Assembly (NCBI RefSeq): GCF_003992615.1
Contig: NZ_RZMY01000018.1
Coordinates: 161,919-225,918 of the forward strand
Length of the DNA stretch: 64,000 bases
From: Flagellimonas beolgyonensis
GTDB lineage: Bacteria; Bacteroidota; Bacteroidia; Flavobacteriales; Flavobacteriaceae
Reading direction: 5' to 3'
The position numbers were made by a program, and so were the translations under genes. This document shows, piece by piece, positions 8,622 through 16,445 of the stretch. The notes under the pieces were generated by a model. That model made no database searches. It saw only the letters and a list, made by a program, of their open reading frames with translations, and was not told the origin of the DNA. Each line of letters begins with the position of its first letter. Position 1 is the stretch's first letter.

Positions 8622-9016
8622 GGTGGAGCCGGAGGGATTCGAACCCTCGTCCAAACAAGCAATAACCATGCTTTCTACATGCGTAGTCTTCGTTTGGTTG
8701 TCGACGCACGACCGACCGAAAACCGCCTATCGTACGCTTAGCTTCTAAAGTTTTACGACCGTATCGAAGCCATACGATCGCTATGTTGACTTTTTTGGTG
8801 CTCCTTTACGAATCGCCGCCAACAAGGGCTATTCAGGAACATCTCGCTTCCCTACCTTGTAGGGACGAGGCAAATCCTACTATAATTCAGATTATGCGGC
8901 AAGAGCGTAATTATTTTCGCCAATTAAAAGTGTGAAACATGAGATTAACGAGCTATATCCCAGCGCTCGGCATGCTTACATCGCCATTGGTCTCGCTGTC
9001 AAAACCGGTCGGCCCC
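8622..9016 (-). ncRNA. ssrA: Transfer-messenger RNA (tmRNA)
   Basis: The 5' end GGGGCCGACC and the 3' end CGGCTCC-A-CC form the tRNA-Ala-like acceptor stem (7 bp with one G-T). A T-arm GGGTTCGAATCCC is present before it. The coding part is at 8892-8921 on the minus strand and reads GENNYALAA-stop, the tag typical of Bacteroidota, with the resume alanine expected just before it. tmRNA with SmpB rescues stalled ribosomes and marks nascent chains for proteolysis. The genomic sequence after the discriminator A is CCT, so the terminal A of CCA is not encoded and must be added. The length of about 395 nt is usual. Confidence 0.95.
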
Positions 9017-9327
9017 ATAATGAGTTAGGTAAGCTGGGCCTACCGTAAACGAATTATGCCCTGAGCGAAGTCGAAGGGCCTAAACGCATTCTCATTTTTT
9101 ATCAAAGAACTTAGCCTGCACTAAGTACTTCGACTACGCTCAGTATGAACTCTGTCGAAGTGTGGGCGTTCCCTCGAATACTCGAGGGTCGGGCTATCGG
9201 CTGTACAGGGTACTTGCCTCTATCCCTAACGCGGTCGGCAAAGGTAACCATATCGATCAAAAGATAAAAAGTTTGTTTACCCTTTGCAAACCTCTTATTT
9301 TGGTCAACAATTATACCAAAACCATTT
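9017..9327. repeat. Hairpin-rich spacer with dispersed CTGAGCGAAGTCGAAG repeats
   Basis: This 311-bp gap has no gene. It holds GCCCTGAGCGAAGTCGAAGGGC (9058-9079). An inverted, one-mismatch copy of the core lies inside a hairpin with ACTTCGAC/GTCGAAGT arms (9127-9161). A third hairpin has CCCTCGA/TCGAGGG arms (9171-9188). The core resembles a short dispersed repeat common in flavobacterial intergenic regions; a relative occurs at 34788-34811. Near its end TTTG (9272) and TTATTTTG (9295-9302), 19 bp apart, are a plausible promoter for the next gene. Confidence 0.6.
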
Positions 9328-10533
9328 ATGAAATTCGGAATCATACGCGAACGCAAGAATCCCCCCGATCGCAGGGTAGTGCTGTCTCCACAAGCCTGTC
9401 AAAATGTCCTTTCAAAATTTCCTAAAGCTGAAATTTACGTGGAGTCTTCCCCGATAAGGGTCTTTACCGATACCGAATACCACAATGTAGGACTGCCGGT
9501 GGTCGATTCCATGGAGGATTGTGAAGTGCTTCTAGGTGTTAAGGAGGTACCTATCGAAGCTTTGATTCCCAACAAAAAGTATTTCTTTTTTTCCCATACC
9601 ATTAAAAAACAGCCCTACAATCGGGAGCTGCTCCGTGCCATTTTGGAAAAGAACATCGAACTGTACGATCATGAGGTGATCACCAACCAAAAAGGACAAC
9701 GTTTGGTCGCTTTTGGCCGTTACGCGGGTATAGTTGGCGCTTACAATGGGTTTAGGGCGTACGGCTTAAAGTTTGACCTGTACCAAATGCCGAAGGCGGA
9801 AACCTTGAAGGACCAACAAGCACTGATTGCCGAACTCCGAAAATTGCAATTGCCCAACATTAAAATTTTATTGACGGGTAGGGGACGGGTCGGTATGGGC
9901 GCCAAAGAAATGCTCGATGGCATGGGCATGAAACGGGTAGGGGTCGACGATTATTTGAAGAAGACCTTTAACGAGCCTGTCTATTGCCAAATCGATGCCT
10001 CCGAATACAACAAACGAAAAGATGGGGTGCGAGGCAGCAAAGAAGATTTTTTCAAGAATCCCCAAGAGTACCGGTCCAATTTTTTCCGTTTTGCGCGGGT
10101 GACCGATCTCTATATTGCGGGCCATTTTTATGGGGATGGTGCACCCTATCTATACACCAGGGAAGATGCCAAACAACCCGATTTCAAGATCAAGGTGGTT
10201 GCCGATGTGAGCTGCGATATCGATGGTCCGGTGGCTTCGACCATTAGACCTTCCACCATTGCCGATCCCATTTATGGGTATGATCCCCAAACCGAATCTG
10301 AAACCGATTTTAAAGAGTCGAACGCTATCGCTGTAATGGCGGTGGACAATTTGCCCTGCGAATTGCCACGGGATGCCAGCAACGGTTTCGGCGAGGCGTT
10401 TTCCAAGTATGTAATCCCTGCTTTTTTCAATAACGATGAGGATGGAATTTTGGAACGCGCCCGAATGACCCAAAATGGTCTGTTGACAACACGTTATGCC
10501 TATCTACAGGATTACGTTGATGGGAAGGATTGA
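9328..10533 (+). CDS. NAD(P)-dependent saccharopine/alanine dehydrogenase-like oxidoreductase
   Basis: The 401-residue protein has the alanine dehydrogenase/transhydrogenase N-terminal fold (MKFGIIRERKNPPDRRVVLS, residues 1-20, with the substrate-binding Arg/Lys) and a Rossmann stretch at about residues 180-200 (ILLTGRGRVGMGAKEML). The order resembles lysine-forming saccharopine dehydrogenase (LYS1 type), including SHTIKKQPYN near 90 and DVSCDIDGPVASTIRPST near 293. Bacteroidota proteins of this type are usually annotated only as NAD(P)-dependent oxidoreductase. A role in lysine or another amino acid's reductive or oxidative interconversion is likely; the exact substrate is not fixed. No pathway neighbour helps. 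Confidence 0.8.
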   Translation: MKFGIIRERKNPPDRRVVLSPQACQNVLSKFPKAEIYVESSPIRVFTDTEYHNVGLPVVDSMEDCEVLLGVKEVPIEALIPNKKYFFFSHTIKKQPYNRELLRAILEKNIELYDHEVITNQKGQRLVAFGRYAGIVGAYNGFRAYGLKFDLYQMPKAETLKDQQALIAELRKLQLPNIKILLTGRGRVGMGAKEMLDGMGMKRVGVDDYLKKTFNEPVYCQIDASEYNKRKDGVRGSKEDFFKNPQEYRSNFFRFARVTDLYIAGHFYGDGAPYLYTREDAKQPDFKIKVVADVSCDIDGPVASTIRPSTIADPIYGYDPQTESETDFKESNAIAVMAVDNLPCELPRDASNGFGEAFSKYVIPAFFNNDEDGILERARMTQNGLLTTRYAYLQDYVDGKD

Positions 10534-10610
10534 AACATTCAACGATTGAAAGATAAAATAGGTTGGACGAAGATCGTTTTTTAGTATATTGTTCGTCCTA
10601 GTTCAATAAA

Positions 10611-10886
10611 GTGCATTTTAATTGGTTGATTTCCGGGGATGAAAATCCATCTACAAAAAGAGCCTGTATCGATATGGAATACAGCCTCAGGCCAAAAATC
10701 ACGAAGTTTTTGCTCAAAAAAATTGATGGCGACAGCCTAGGGGATTTTTCCAGCTTTCATTTTGATGTGGACCTTCAGAAAAAATGGGTCTGGATTTCCG
10801 AAAAAACGCCCATGGACATTATCCAAAAAATCTTGCCCGATTTCGATATTGAAATCAATGGATCAAGCTTTAATCCCGTAGGCTAG
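10611..10886 (+). CDS. Conserved hypothetical protein, 91 aa
   Basis: No family is recognised. The small soluble protein alternates beta-like and helical segments (FSSFHFDVDLQKKWVWISEK near residues 44-63, then MDIIQKILPDFDIEING). It has no signal peptide or membrane helix. It follows the dehydrogenase by 77 bp on the same strand and its stop is one base from the stop of the convergent PHP gene, so the coding frame is tightly bounded on that side. Confidence 0.6.
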   Translation: MHFNWLISGDENPSTKRACIDMEYSLRPKITKFLLKKIDGDSLGDFSSFHFDVDLQKKWVWISEKTPMDIIQKILPDFDIEINGSSFNPVG

Positions 10887-10887
10887 A

Positions 10888-12003
10888 TCAATCCTCTACG
10901 GTAATATCCCAACTGATTTCCGGTTGTACCTTCGGTGCCGTGTAAGCGCCCAACGCTTTTAACTTCAATAGGATGGAGGTTTTCTTTTCCAATGTTTTAA
11001 TGTTCAATGTTTTGCTTCCTCCCGCAGGAATTGTAAAAACGGGTGAACTGGAATAGAATGTGTACGGCATACGGTTTTCAAAGATAAAGTCACTGCTGGT
11101 TATGTTCTTTAAAGTAACTTTCAAAATGGAGGTGCTACCGATGTATTTTGCATTTTCCACCACTACGGAGGCTTTGAGCAAGGGAATCAAGTTTTCTTCC
11201 TTGCCCACCAAAAGGGAATTGAAAACGGCTACCGTCCGTCCGGCCAACAGGGCCTCTCGGAGTGCCTCCGGAGTTCTTTCCTTGGCAAATACCAACGTTA
11301 TTGGTCTTGTATGGCCTTTTTCCACATAGTCCCAATCGATAAGTCCATGAATGTCACTGGTACCCATTATGGTCAGGTTGTGCTCCAAGGCTAGGGCCAA
11401 CGATTCCTCGGCATAGTCCCCAGTATTGATGACCTCAATGCCATGCAATTCCCCATTTTTTATACGTTCTTTTTGAAAATCACTCAAGATTGGGTTGCCT
11501 TGTGGCGATTGGGCATACCAAGCTGGGTGGTTCCAAAACACAAAGGCCCCCTGGATTTTGGCTTCGGCAAACGCATCTGCTGCTTTATCGTGCAAAAGTT
11601 TATTGGCATCCGTAATAAAAATGGCATTGTTGTGCCCCATCGGGGCTTCTCGGGTAATTTCGGAGCCATGCACGATCATCAGGTCGTGGTCCTTGGCTTC
11701 CTGTAGGGCGAGTTCGTAGGACCTATTGCGGTCAGGATGTGGGATATCCGCCTTGTGGGGTTGGTACTCAATATGTTCGGTAAGCGAAATCACATCCAAA
11801 TTGTCCCGAAGGGCTTCCATAACGCGAATGGTGGGCCAAACATTCCCATCGGAAAAAACGGTGTGTTGGTGCAAATCGGTCTTCAAGGTTACGAATCCCG
11901 GTACATCGGGAAATTCTAGAGCTCTGGAACTTTGGTGTGAATGTTCTTGTGCCAAACAAAGCACGGTAGAAAACAAAGCGATAAAATGGAATTGGATTTT
12001 CAT
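10888..12003 (-). CDS. Exported PHP-domain phosphoesterase (Sb-PDE-like)
   Basis: The chosen start, ATG at 12001-12003, gives 371 residues with a signal peptide (MKIQFHFIALFSTVLCLAQ). The longer frame to 12126 would place a hydrophilic extension before it. The PHP metal-binding motifs are clear: DLHQHTVFSDG near residue 43, SLTEHIEYQPH near 74, HGSEITREAPMGHNNA near 113, FWNHPAWY near 157, and GTSDIHG near 214. These supply the His/Asp/Glu set for a two- or three-metal site. A C-terminal beta domain of about 100 residues follows. The closest characterised relative I can name is the Sb-PDE type phosphodiesterase; the natural substrate is unknown, probably a periplasmic phosphate ester. Confidence 0.85.
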   Translation of the reverse strand: MKIQFHFIALFSTVLCLAQEHSHQSSRALEFPDVPGFVTLKTDLHQHTVFSDGNVWPTIRVMEALRDNLDVISLTEHIEYQPHKADIPHPDRNRSYELALQEAKDHDLMIVHGSEITREAPMGHNNAIFITDANKLLHDKAADAFAEAKIQGAFVFWNHPAWYAQSPQGNPILSDFQKERIKNGELHGIEVINTGDYAEESLALALEHNLTIMGTSDIHGLIDWDYVEKGHTRPITLVFAKERTPEALREALLAGRTVAVFNSLLVGKEENLIPLLKASVVVENAKYIGSTSILKVTLKNITSSDFIFENRMPYTFYSSSPVFTIPAGGSKTLNIKTLEKKTSILLKLKALGAYTAPKVQPEISWDITVED

Positions 12004-12211
12004 ATGGGCGGTTTTTCCAAAGCTAGGAAACAATTGGGTGTATTTCAACGCCGCCCCATCCATTTTACAATCAATTAACCTTGTGATGATTTGCTTAACC
12101 CAAAGGTTGCAGAATGGATGGGACAAATCACAATTAATAAATATTTAAGGAACAGAATGGTGTTTGTGCATAAATTACTTACTAGGTTTGGCAGCTTAAA
12201 AAAATTGCATT

Positions 12212-12667
12212 TTGCACGAAGATTTTATCATAGCGATTCTTTGGAGCTTATCCCCGTTTGGGGAGGCCAAAGTGGGCATTCCCTATGGCATGTACCAAGG
12301 ATTGAATGAGTATTGGGTCTTTGTTGCGTGCTTTTTGGCCAATGTTCTGGTCTTTCCTATTATGATGCTCTTCTTGGAGCATATCAATCGGTATTTGCTC
12401 AAATGGCGTTTCTACAAAAAGTCAGCTGTATTTGTGGGTCAAAGGGCCAAAAAGGGTTCGGGCGATAAAATCCAGCGTTTTGGTTTTTTGGGAATCGTTC
12501 TTTTTGTAATGATTCCGTTACCGGGAACAGGGGTTTATGCAGGAAGTATTGCAGCCTATCTGTTCAAAATGAAAAAACGCAGGGCATTTGCGGCCAATAC
12601 CGTTGGAATTTTCTTTTCCTCGGTGATCATATGGGTCGCCACACTACTATCATTACAAGGCGTATAG
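12212..12667 (+). CDS. Small multidrug export family membrane protein (COG2426-like), TTG start
   Basis: The 151-residue membrane protein matches the Sm_multidrug_ex family. It has an N-terminal SLSPFGEAKVGIPYGMYQGL (family pattern PxxExRxxIPxG), about four hydrophobic segments, and the loop MIPLPGTGVYAGSIAAYLF near residues 104-122. The start must be TTG at 12212-12214, since the frame is closed by TAA at 12197-12199 and no ATG occurs before the first conserved motif. Despite the family name, transport activity has little experimental support. It stands alone between the PHP gene and the DUF808 gene. Confidence 0.8.
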   Translation: MHEDFIIAILWSLSPFGEAKVGIPYGMYQGLNEYWVFVACFLANVLVFPIMMLFLEHINRYLLKWRFYKKSAVFVGQRAKKGSGDKIQRFGFLGIVLFVMIPLPGTGVYAGSIAAYLFKMKKRRAFAANTVGIFFSSVIIWVATLLSLQGV

Positions 12668-12769
12668 GTAGGAAGAGGTCTGCTTTATTTGGATTCGCTA
12701 TGCAATTTAAAGAGTAATGCGTTATTTTGCCATCGACCATTTACTGAACACGAATCGTAAAACTATAGT

Positions 12770-13639
12770 ATGTCTTCTGGATTTTTTGCGGTATTGGATG
12801 ATATTTCCGCACTCATGGATGATGTAGCTTCCATGAGCAAAATCGCTACCAAAAAAACGGCGGGTATATTGGGTGATGACCTGGCCGTGAATGCCGAAAA
12901 GGCCACAGGGTTTTTATCCAGTAGGGAAATTCCGGTACTCTGGGCCATTACCAAGGGCTCTTTTTTGAACAAATTGATCATTCTGCCCATTGCCTTTTTG
13001 TTGAGTGCCTACTTGCCGGTTGCCATTACCGTAATACTCATTTTAGGGGGTGTTTATTTGGCATACGAAGGAGCGGAAAAGGTGTACGAGTTTTTTTTCC
13101 ATCGAAAGGAGGAGGGGAGTCCCAAAGATCCCATCGATATTCCTGAGGAGGATTTGCCAGAATTGGAAAAAAAGAAAATCAAACAGGCCATAGTCACTGA
13201 TTTTATACTCTCCATTGAGATTGTAATCATCGCATTGAGCACGGTGGTCAACGAAACCCTGACCATTCAGATTGTGACCGTTTCCGTGGTGGCACTTTTG
13301 GCAACCGTAGGGGTATATGGCATTGTGGCCTTGATCGTTCGAATGGACGATTACGGGTATCGACTGATTAACCTCAATGGGGAGGACGATAGTTTTTCCG
13401 ATAAGGTGGGTAAGGCGTTGGTACAGGCGCTCCCCATTATTATCAAAACACTTTCCGTGGTGGGTACCCTGGCACTCTTATTGGTCTCGGGGGGCATATT
13501 TAACCACAATATCGAATTCTTTCATCATTTATTTCCTGGGCTCCCCACTTTGCTCAAAGACTTTATTTTAGGATTGGTTGTGGGTGTTGTTGCCCTGATT
13601 TTGATGAAATTGGTGAAAATGATGTTTAAACGTAGATAA
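12770..13639 (+). CDS. DUF808 family inner-membrane protein (YedI-like)
   Basis: The 289-residue protein carries the family's signature N-terminus (GFFAVLDDISALMDDVASMS), followed by KKTAGILGDDLAVNAEKATGF and about six to seven membrane segments from residue 70 to the end. The function of DUF808 proteins is not established. It is a single-gene unit, ended by a perfect hairpin terminator directly after the stop. Confidence 0.88.
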   Translation: MSSGFFAVLDDISALMDDVASMSKIATKKTAGILGDDLAVNAEKATGFLSSREIPVLWAITKGSFLNKLIILPIAFLLSAYLPVAITVILILGGVYLAYEGAEKVYEFFFHRKEEGSPKDPIDIPEEDLPELEKKKIKQAIVTDFILSIEIVIIALSTVVNETLTIQIVTVSVVALLATVGVYGIVALIVRMDDYGYRLINLNGEDDSFSDKVGKALVQALPIIIKTLSVVGTLALLLVSGGIFNHNIEFFHHLFPGLPTLLKDFILGLVVGVVALILMKLVKMMFKRR

Positions 13640-13679
13640 AATTGAACTGCTCTGGAAACTCCAGAGCAGTTCAATTTTT
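13637..13679. terminator. Bidirectional terminator between DUF808 gene and creD
   Basis: AAAATTGAACTGCTCTGGA and its exact complement TCCAGAGCAGTTCAATTTT form a 19-bp stem with a 3-nt loop. T-rich ends on both strands serve both converging genes. Confidence 0.9.
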
Positions 13680-13680
13680 A

Positions 13681-15033
13681 TCAATTGTCCAGTTGGCCTG
13701 ACCAATCAATTTTTCTTGAGGTAAACATTATGGTGGCCAAGATTGTAAAAAGCCCAATGCTACCTACTAAAAGTGCATAATCTTCTAACTGTATAATTAC
13801 AAAAATAAAAGAGTATAGTCCCAACATGGAGCCCAAGATCAATAGTGTAAATTTTGTGTTTTTCAGAATTGACCGGGAATAAACTGTTATCAAAGAAACA
13901 ATTGCAATTCCGGAAACAACGTAAGCAAAAAGATAGTTTTTGTGTTCGGAAATAGAAATCAAAAGTGTATAAAACAAGACCAATGCCAGACCAATCATCA
14001 AGTATTGAAAAGGATGAATGGGAATTTTACTACTGATCTGAATCAACAGAAAAACCAACAACGTTAGTCCAATTATCATAAATCCGTACTTACTTGTACG
14101 TGAGGTCTTTTGGTAATCATCCACAGGCACCAAAAATTCGGTCCCAAAGGCAAAATCGGTTAAATCCGGAAGATTGTCAAAAAAGGATTGTCCAAACCTT
14201 CTGTTGGTTTCCAAAACCTTCCATTCGGCTTCAAATCCGTTTTTTGAAATCTTCTTTCCTTTTGTGTTAGGTAAAAAATTTCCATTAAAGCTAGGGGAGT
14301 GCCAATTGGATTGCATTGCCACAATAGTTTCCTTGCCAACAGGGATGTATTGTAAACGATTACTGCCGTTTATGGTAATGTTTGATTCGAAATCCAAACT
14401 GTTGTTTTGAATTTCTTCCAAGTTGATTATAAAATTGGATTCAAGCGTATTCATATATGCGTTGTCAAACTTTGGTTTCAAGTTATAGCTGTGATTGTTA
14501 AAGTTGATGGCAACGGTATTACGTATGCCTTTTAAATTGCTCACCTTATACAAAATCGTCGCCTTGTCCCAAAGTATATCCTCTGCATCAATCTCCTTTT
14601 CCGAAAAGTTGAGATCGGAGAAAGTTCCTTTTAGGTTGGAATTTGAAGTATAAACAACGGATTTGTAAATACCACGTTCCAAAGGTTGTGTTGTAACATT
14701 GGAATTGATCTTGAGTTCATTTGGAAAGAAAAAGGCCTCGTGCCTAACTGCATTTTTGGTTTTAAGATAGGTTTTGGTCTTTTCATCATATATCTTTTCT
14801 TCTACGTACTGATGGTAGGGTACCTTTAGGATAGGGCCATTTATAATTACCTCTTCTCCCCATTTGGTATTGATTTCGGAAATAACTTCCCGCTGTCTTT
14901 GTCCTCGTTCCCGTATTAGGTCATCAACAAAACCTAGTGGAATCAATAAGATAAGGATCAGAAATCCTACGGTTATCATTTTTGCTGAGATGGAGTTTTT
15001 TAGCCAATTGCCAATTCGTTTTTGTGGTGTCAT
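13681..15033 (-). CDS. creD: Cell envelope integrity protein CreD (inner membrane)
   Basis: With start ATG 15031-15033 the protein has 450 residues. The longer frame to 15120 would run through the operator and is rejected. A single membrane helix at about residues 18-36 is followed by a large periplasmic domain (about 40-310, with VIINGPILKVPY near 70 and AVRHEAFFFPNELKI), then five to six C-terminal helices (from KYGFMIIGLTLLVFLLI). That is the CreD/InnerMembrane-family layout. In Enterobacteria CreD affects envelope integrity and beta-lactam tolerance under CreBC; here CreBC is absent and a winged-helix regulator gene lies upstream. Its promoter carries the same operator as the regulator's operon. 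Confidence 0.88.
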   Translation of the reverse strand: MTPQKRIGNWLKNSISAKMITVGFLILILLIPLGFVDDLIRERGQRQREVISEINTKWGEEVIINGPILKVPYHQYVEEKIYDEKTKTYLKTKNAVRHEAFFFPNELKINSNVTTQPLERGIYKSVVYTSNSNLKGTFSDLNFSEKEIDAEDILWDKATILYKVSNLKGIRNTVAINFNNHSYNLKPKFDNAYMNTLESNFIINLEEIQNNSLDFESNITINGSNRLQYIPVGKETIVAMQSNWHSPSFNGNFLPNTKGKKISKNGFEAEWKVLETNRRFGQSFFDNLPDLTDFAFGTEFLVPVDDYQKTSRTSKYGFMIIGLTLLVFLLIQISSKIPIHPFQYLMIGLALVLFYTLLISISEHKNYLFAYVVSGIAIVSLITVYSRSILKNTKFTLLILGSMLGLYSFIFVIIQLEDYALLVGSIGLFTILATIMFTSRKIDWSGQLDN

Positions 15034-15045
15034 ATTTATAAAATT

Positions 15046-15067
15046 AAAGTACTTTGAAATACAAAGT
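15046..15067 (-). promoter_or_regulatory. Operator copy at the creD promoter
   Basis: AAAGTACTTTGAAATACAAAGT on the plus strand. Read toward creD it is ACTTTGTATTTCAAAGT plus the overlapping palindrome AAAGTACTTT. The first ACTTTG is the end of TCACTTTG, one mismatch from the -7 consensus, so a bound protein would block the promoter. It is nearly identical to 15993-16014. Confidence 0.65.
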
Positions 15068-15082
15068 GAATTGATAAAAAAA

Positions 15083-15379
15083 TTATTCTTGGTTTCTGAT
15101 AAGATGCTCCAAGGCATCAATATGTTTTTTAAAAGCTTCTTTGCCCAATCGGGTAATCATGTATTTTGTATTTGGTTTTTTTCCTATGAATGATTTTTCA
15201 ATTTTTATGTAATCAGCTTTTTCCAAAGTTTTTGTGTGGCTGGCCAAATTTCCATCGGTTACATCCAAAAGCTCCTTGAGCCTATTGAAGTCCACATCAT
15301 CGTTCACCATAAGTATGGACATGATGCCCAGACGAATGCGATGGTCAAAAAGCTTGTTTATGTTGTCAATTAGTCCCAC
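15083..15379 (-). CDS. Winged-helix transcriptional regulator (HTH_34, MarR/ArsR-like)
   Basis: The 98-residue protein is a single winged helix: FDHRIRLGIMSILMVN near residue 11, the recognition region LKELLDVTDGNLASHTKTLE at about 34-53, and a wing ending in KYMITRLGKEAFKKHIDALE. HTH_34-type regulators usually act as dimeric repressors. The gene follows the 202-residue membrane-protein gene by one base and precedes creD. The duplicated ACTTTGAA-N-TTCAAAGT operator in front of both transcription units is the obvious candidate site for it. The inducing signal is unknown. Confidence 0.85.
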   Translation of the reverse strand: MGLIDNINKLFDHRIRLGIMSILMVNDDVDFNRLKELLDVTDGNLASHTKTLEKADYIKIEKSFIGKKPNTKYMITRLGKEAFKKHIDALEHLIRNQE

Positions 15380-15380
15380 G

Positions 15381-15989
15381 TTATGCCTTTTCCTCCCTAA
15401 AATGCATGATGCTTCCGTAAACGATGTGCAAAATTCCGAAACCTACGACCCAAAACCAAAAACCATATCCAGGCATGGCAGCACAAATCAAACCAAGCAC
15501 AATTTGGGTATAGCCAAGATATTGTACCGTGCCAATGGTATATTTAGATGCGTTCACCAAGGCCAGACCATAAAAAATAAGCATTAACGAGGCGGTTAGA
15601 CCATAATGTTGGCTGTTTAGCTTGATGAGGATATAAATGCCCCCAGTAACCAGAGGGACAAAAAAATTGAGGAGCAATCTTTTGGTAGTATCGTCCCAAA
15701 TTTTTTCGTTGTTCTTTTTCGCCTTTCGCGTGGTCAATAAATAGGCTGAAACGAAGCTTAATACCGCCACGGTGATCAGTATGCCGACAATCAATTTGAA
15801 ATTCCAGCCATGAATTACGACATAACTATCATCTTGTGGCAATAAAAAGAAGTAGGCCACCAAAGCGCCCGTAATGGCGTACACACCGGCAAGTATTCCG
15901 GATAGGCCGCTTAAAGAGATAAATCGGGAGGATCGATTCATCAAATCTTTGATTTGGGAGATGTCGTCCAAATATTTCTTCGAATCCAT
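15381..15989 (-). CDS. Multi-pass membrane protein of the CreD module
   Basis: The 202-residue protein has a short cytoplasmic N-terminus (DSKKYLDDISQIKDLMNRSS) and about six hydrophobic segments between residues 22 and 190. I know it only as a conserved Bacteroidota protein found beside HTH_34 regulators, with no named domain. It is the first gene of a two-gene operon with the regulator. Its start is four bases downstream of the operator, so it should respond to the same signal as creD. A sensor or envelope-stress role is inference. Confidence 0.75.
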   Translation of the reverse strand: MDSKKYLDDISQIKDLMNRSSRFISLSGLSGILAGVYAITGALVAYFFLLPQDDSYVVIHGWNFKLIVGILITVAVLSFVSAYLLTTRKAKKNNEKIWDDTTKRLLLNFFVPLVTGGIYILIKLNSQHYGLTASLMLIFYGLALVNASKYTIGTVQYLGYTQIVLGLICAAMPGYGFWFWVVGFGILHIVYGSIMHFREEKA

Positions 15990-15992
15990 TTT

Positions 15993-16016
15993 AAAGTACT
16001 TTGAAATTCAAAGTTA
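15993..16016 (-). promoter_or_regulatory. Operator and -7 element before the membrane protein/regulator operon
   Basis: AAAGTACTTTGAAATTCAAAGT (15993-16014) contains the exact inverted repeat ACTTTGAA-N-TTCAAAGT, overlapping the 10-bp palindrome AAAGTACTTT. On the minus strand TAACTTTG (16009-16016) is a perfect TAnnTTTG -7 element that shares six bases with the operator. This predicts autorepression. Confidence 0.7.
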
Positions 16017-16079
16017 AAATAAATTTTCAAATGGAATAATTAATTTTCAAAATATTGGAACATTGATTTAATTTAAGTC

Positions 16080-16445
16080 ATGAACCCTGCCGAAGCCTAC
16101 ATCCTAGATCAAGCGGAACCCTTCAAAAGCATATTGTTGGAGCTGCAAGTTTTGGTCGAGACGACCGTTCCCGATATCGATTTGAAATATAAATACAGAT
16201 TGCCGTTTTATTATTTGAACGGAAAACCCTTTTGTTATTTCAATGTTTCCCGTAAAAAAGGGTATGTGGATGTTGGGTTTTGGAGCTCCGCCCATTTAAC
16301 GGTACATCAAGATAAAATGGTAACCGAAGGCCGAAAGGTGATGAAATCCTTGCGGTATTTTACATTGGACGACCTCGATGCCGATATATGTATTGAAGTA
16401 CTCCAAGAGGCCGCTGCTGTGAACCACAAGGGGTTTTGGAAATGA
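16080..16445 (+). CDS. DUF1801 (YdhG-like) protein
   Basis: The 121-residue soluble protein has the DUF1801 pattern: a helical N-terminus (AYILDQAEPFKSILLELQVLV), DLKYKYRLPFYYLNGKPFCY at about residues 38-57, and GYVDVGFWSSAHL with a following helix. Structures of the family resemble frataxin-like or small beta-sheet folds, with no settled function. It is convergent with the PepSY gene, from which it is separated by no spare bases. Confidence 0.8.
   Translation: MNPAEAYILDQAEPFKSILLELQVLVETTVPDIDLKYKYRLPFYYLNGKPFCYFNVSRKKGYVDVGFWSSAHLTVHQDKMVTEGRKVMKSLRYFTLDDLDADICIEVLQEAAAVNHKGFWK

Noticed and set aside
8541..8741. Plus-strand frame of 66 codons over the tmRNA 3' part
   Set aside because: It is antisense to the tmRNA and its terminator; the peptide only reflects the T-arm and pseudoknot sequence.
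8250..9016. Integration site of a genomic island at ssrA
   Set aside because: tmRNA genes are common insertion points, but no integrase, no duplicated ssrA end and no island genes are seen here.
12004..12126. N-terminal extension of the PHP phosphoesterase
   Set aside because: The extra 41 residues would precede a clear signal peptide and lack any recognisable feature.
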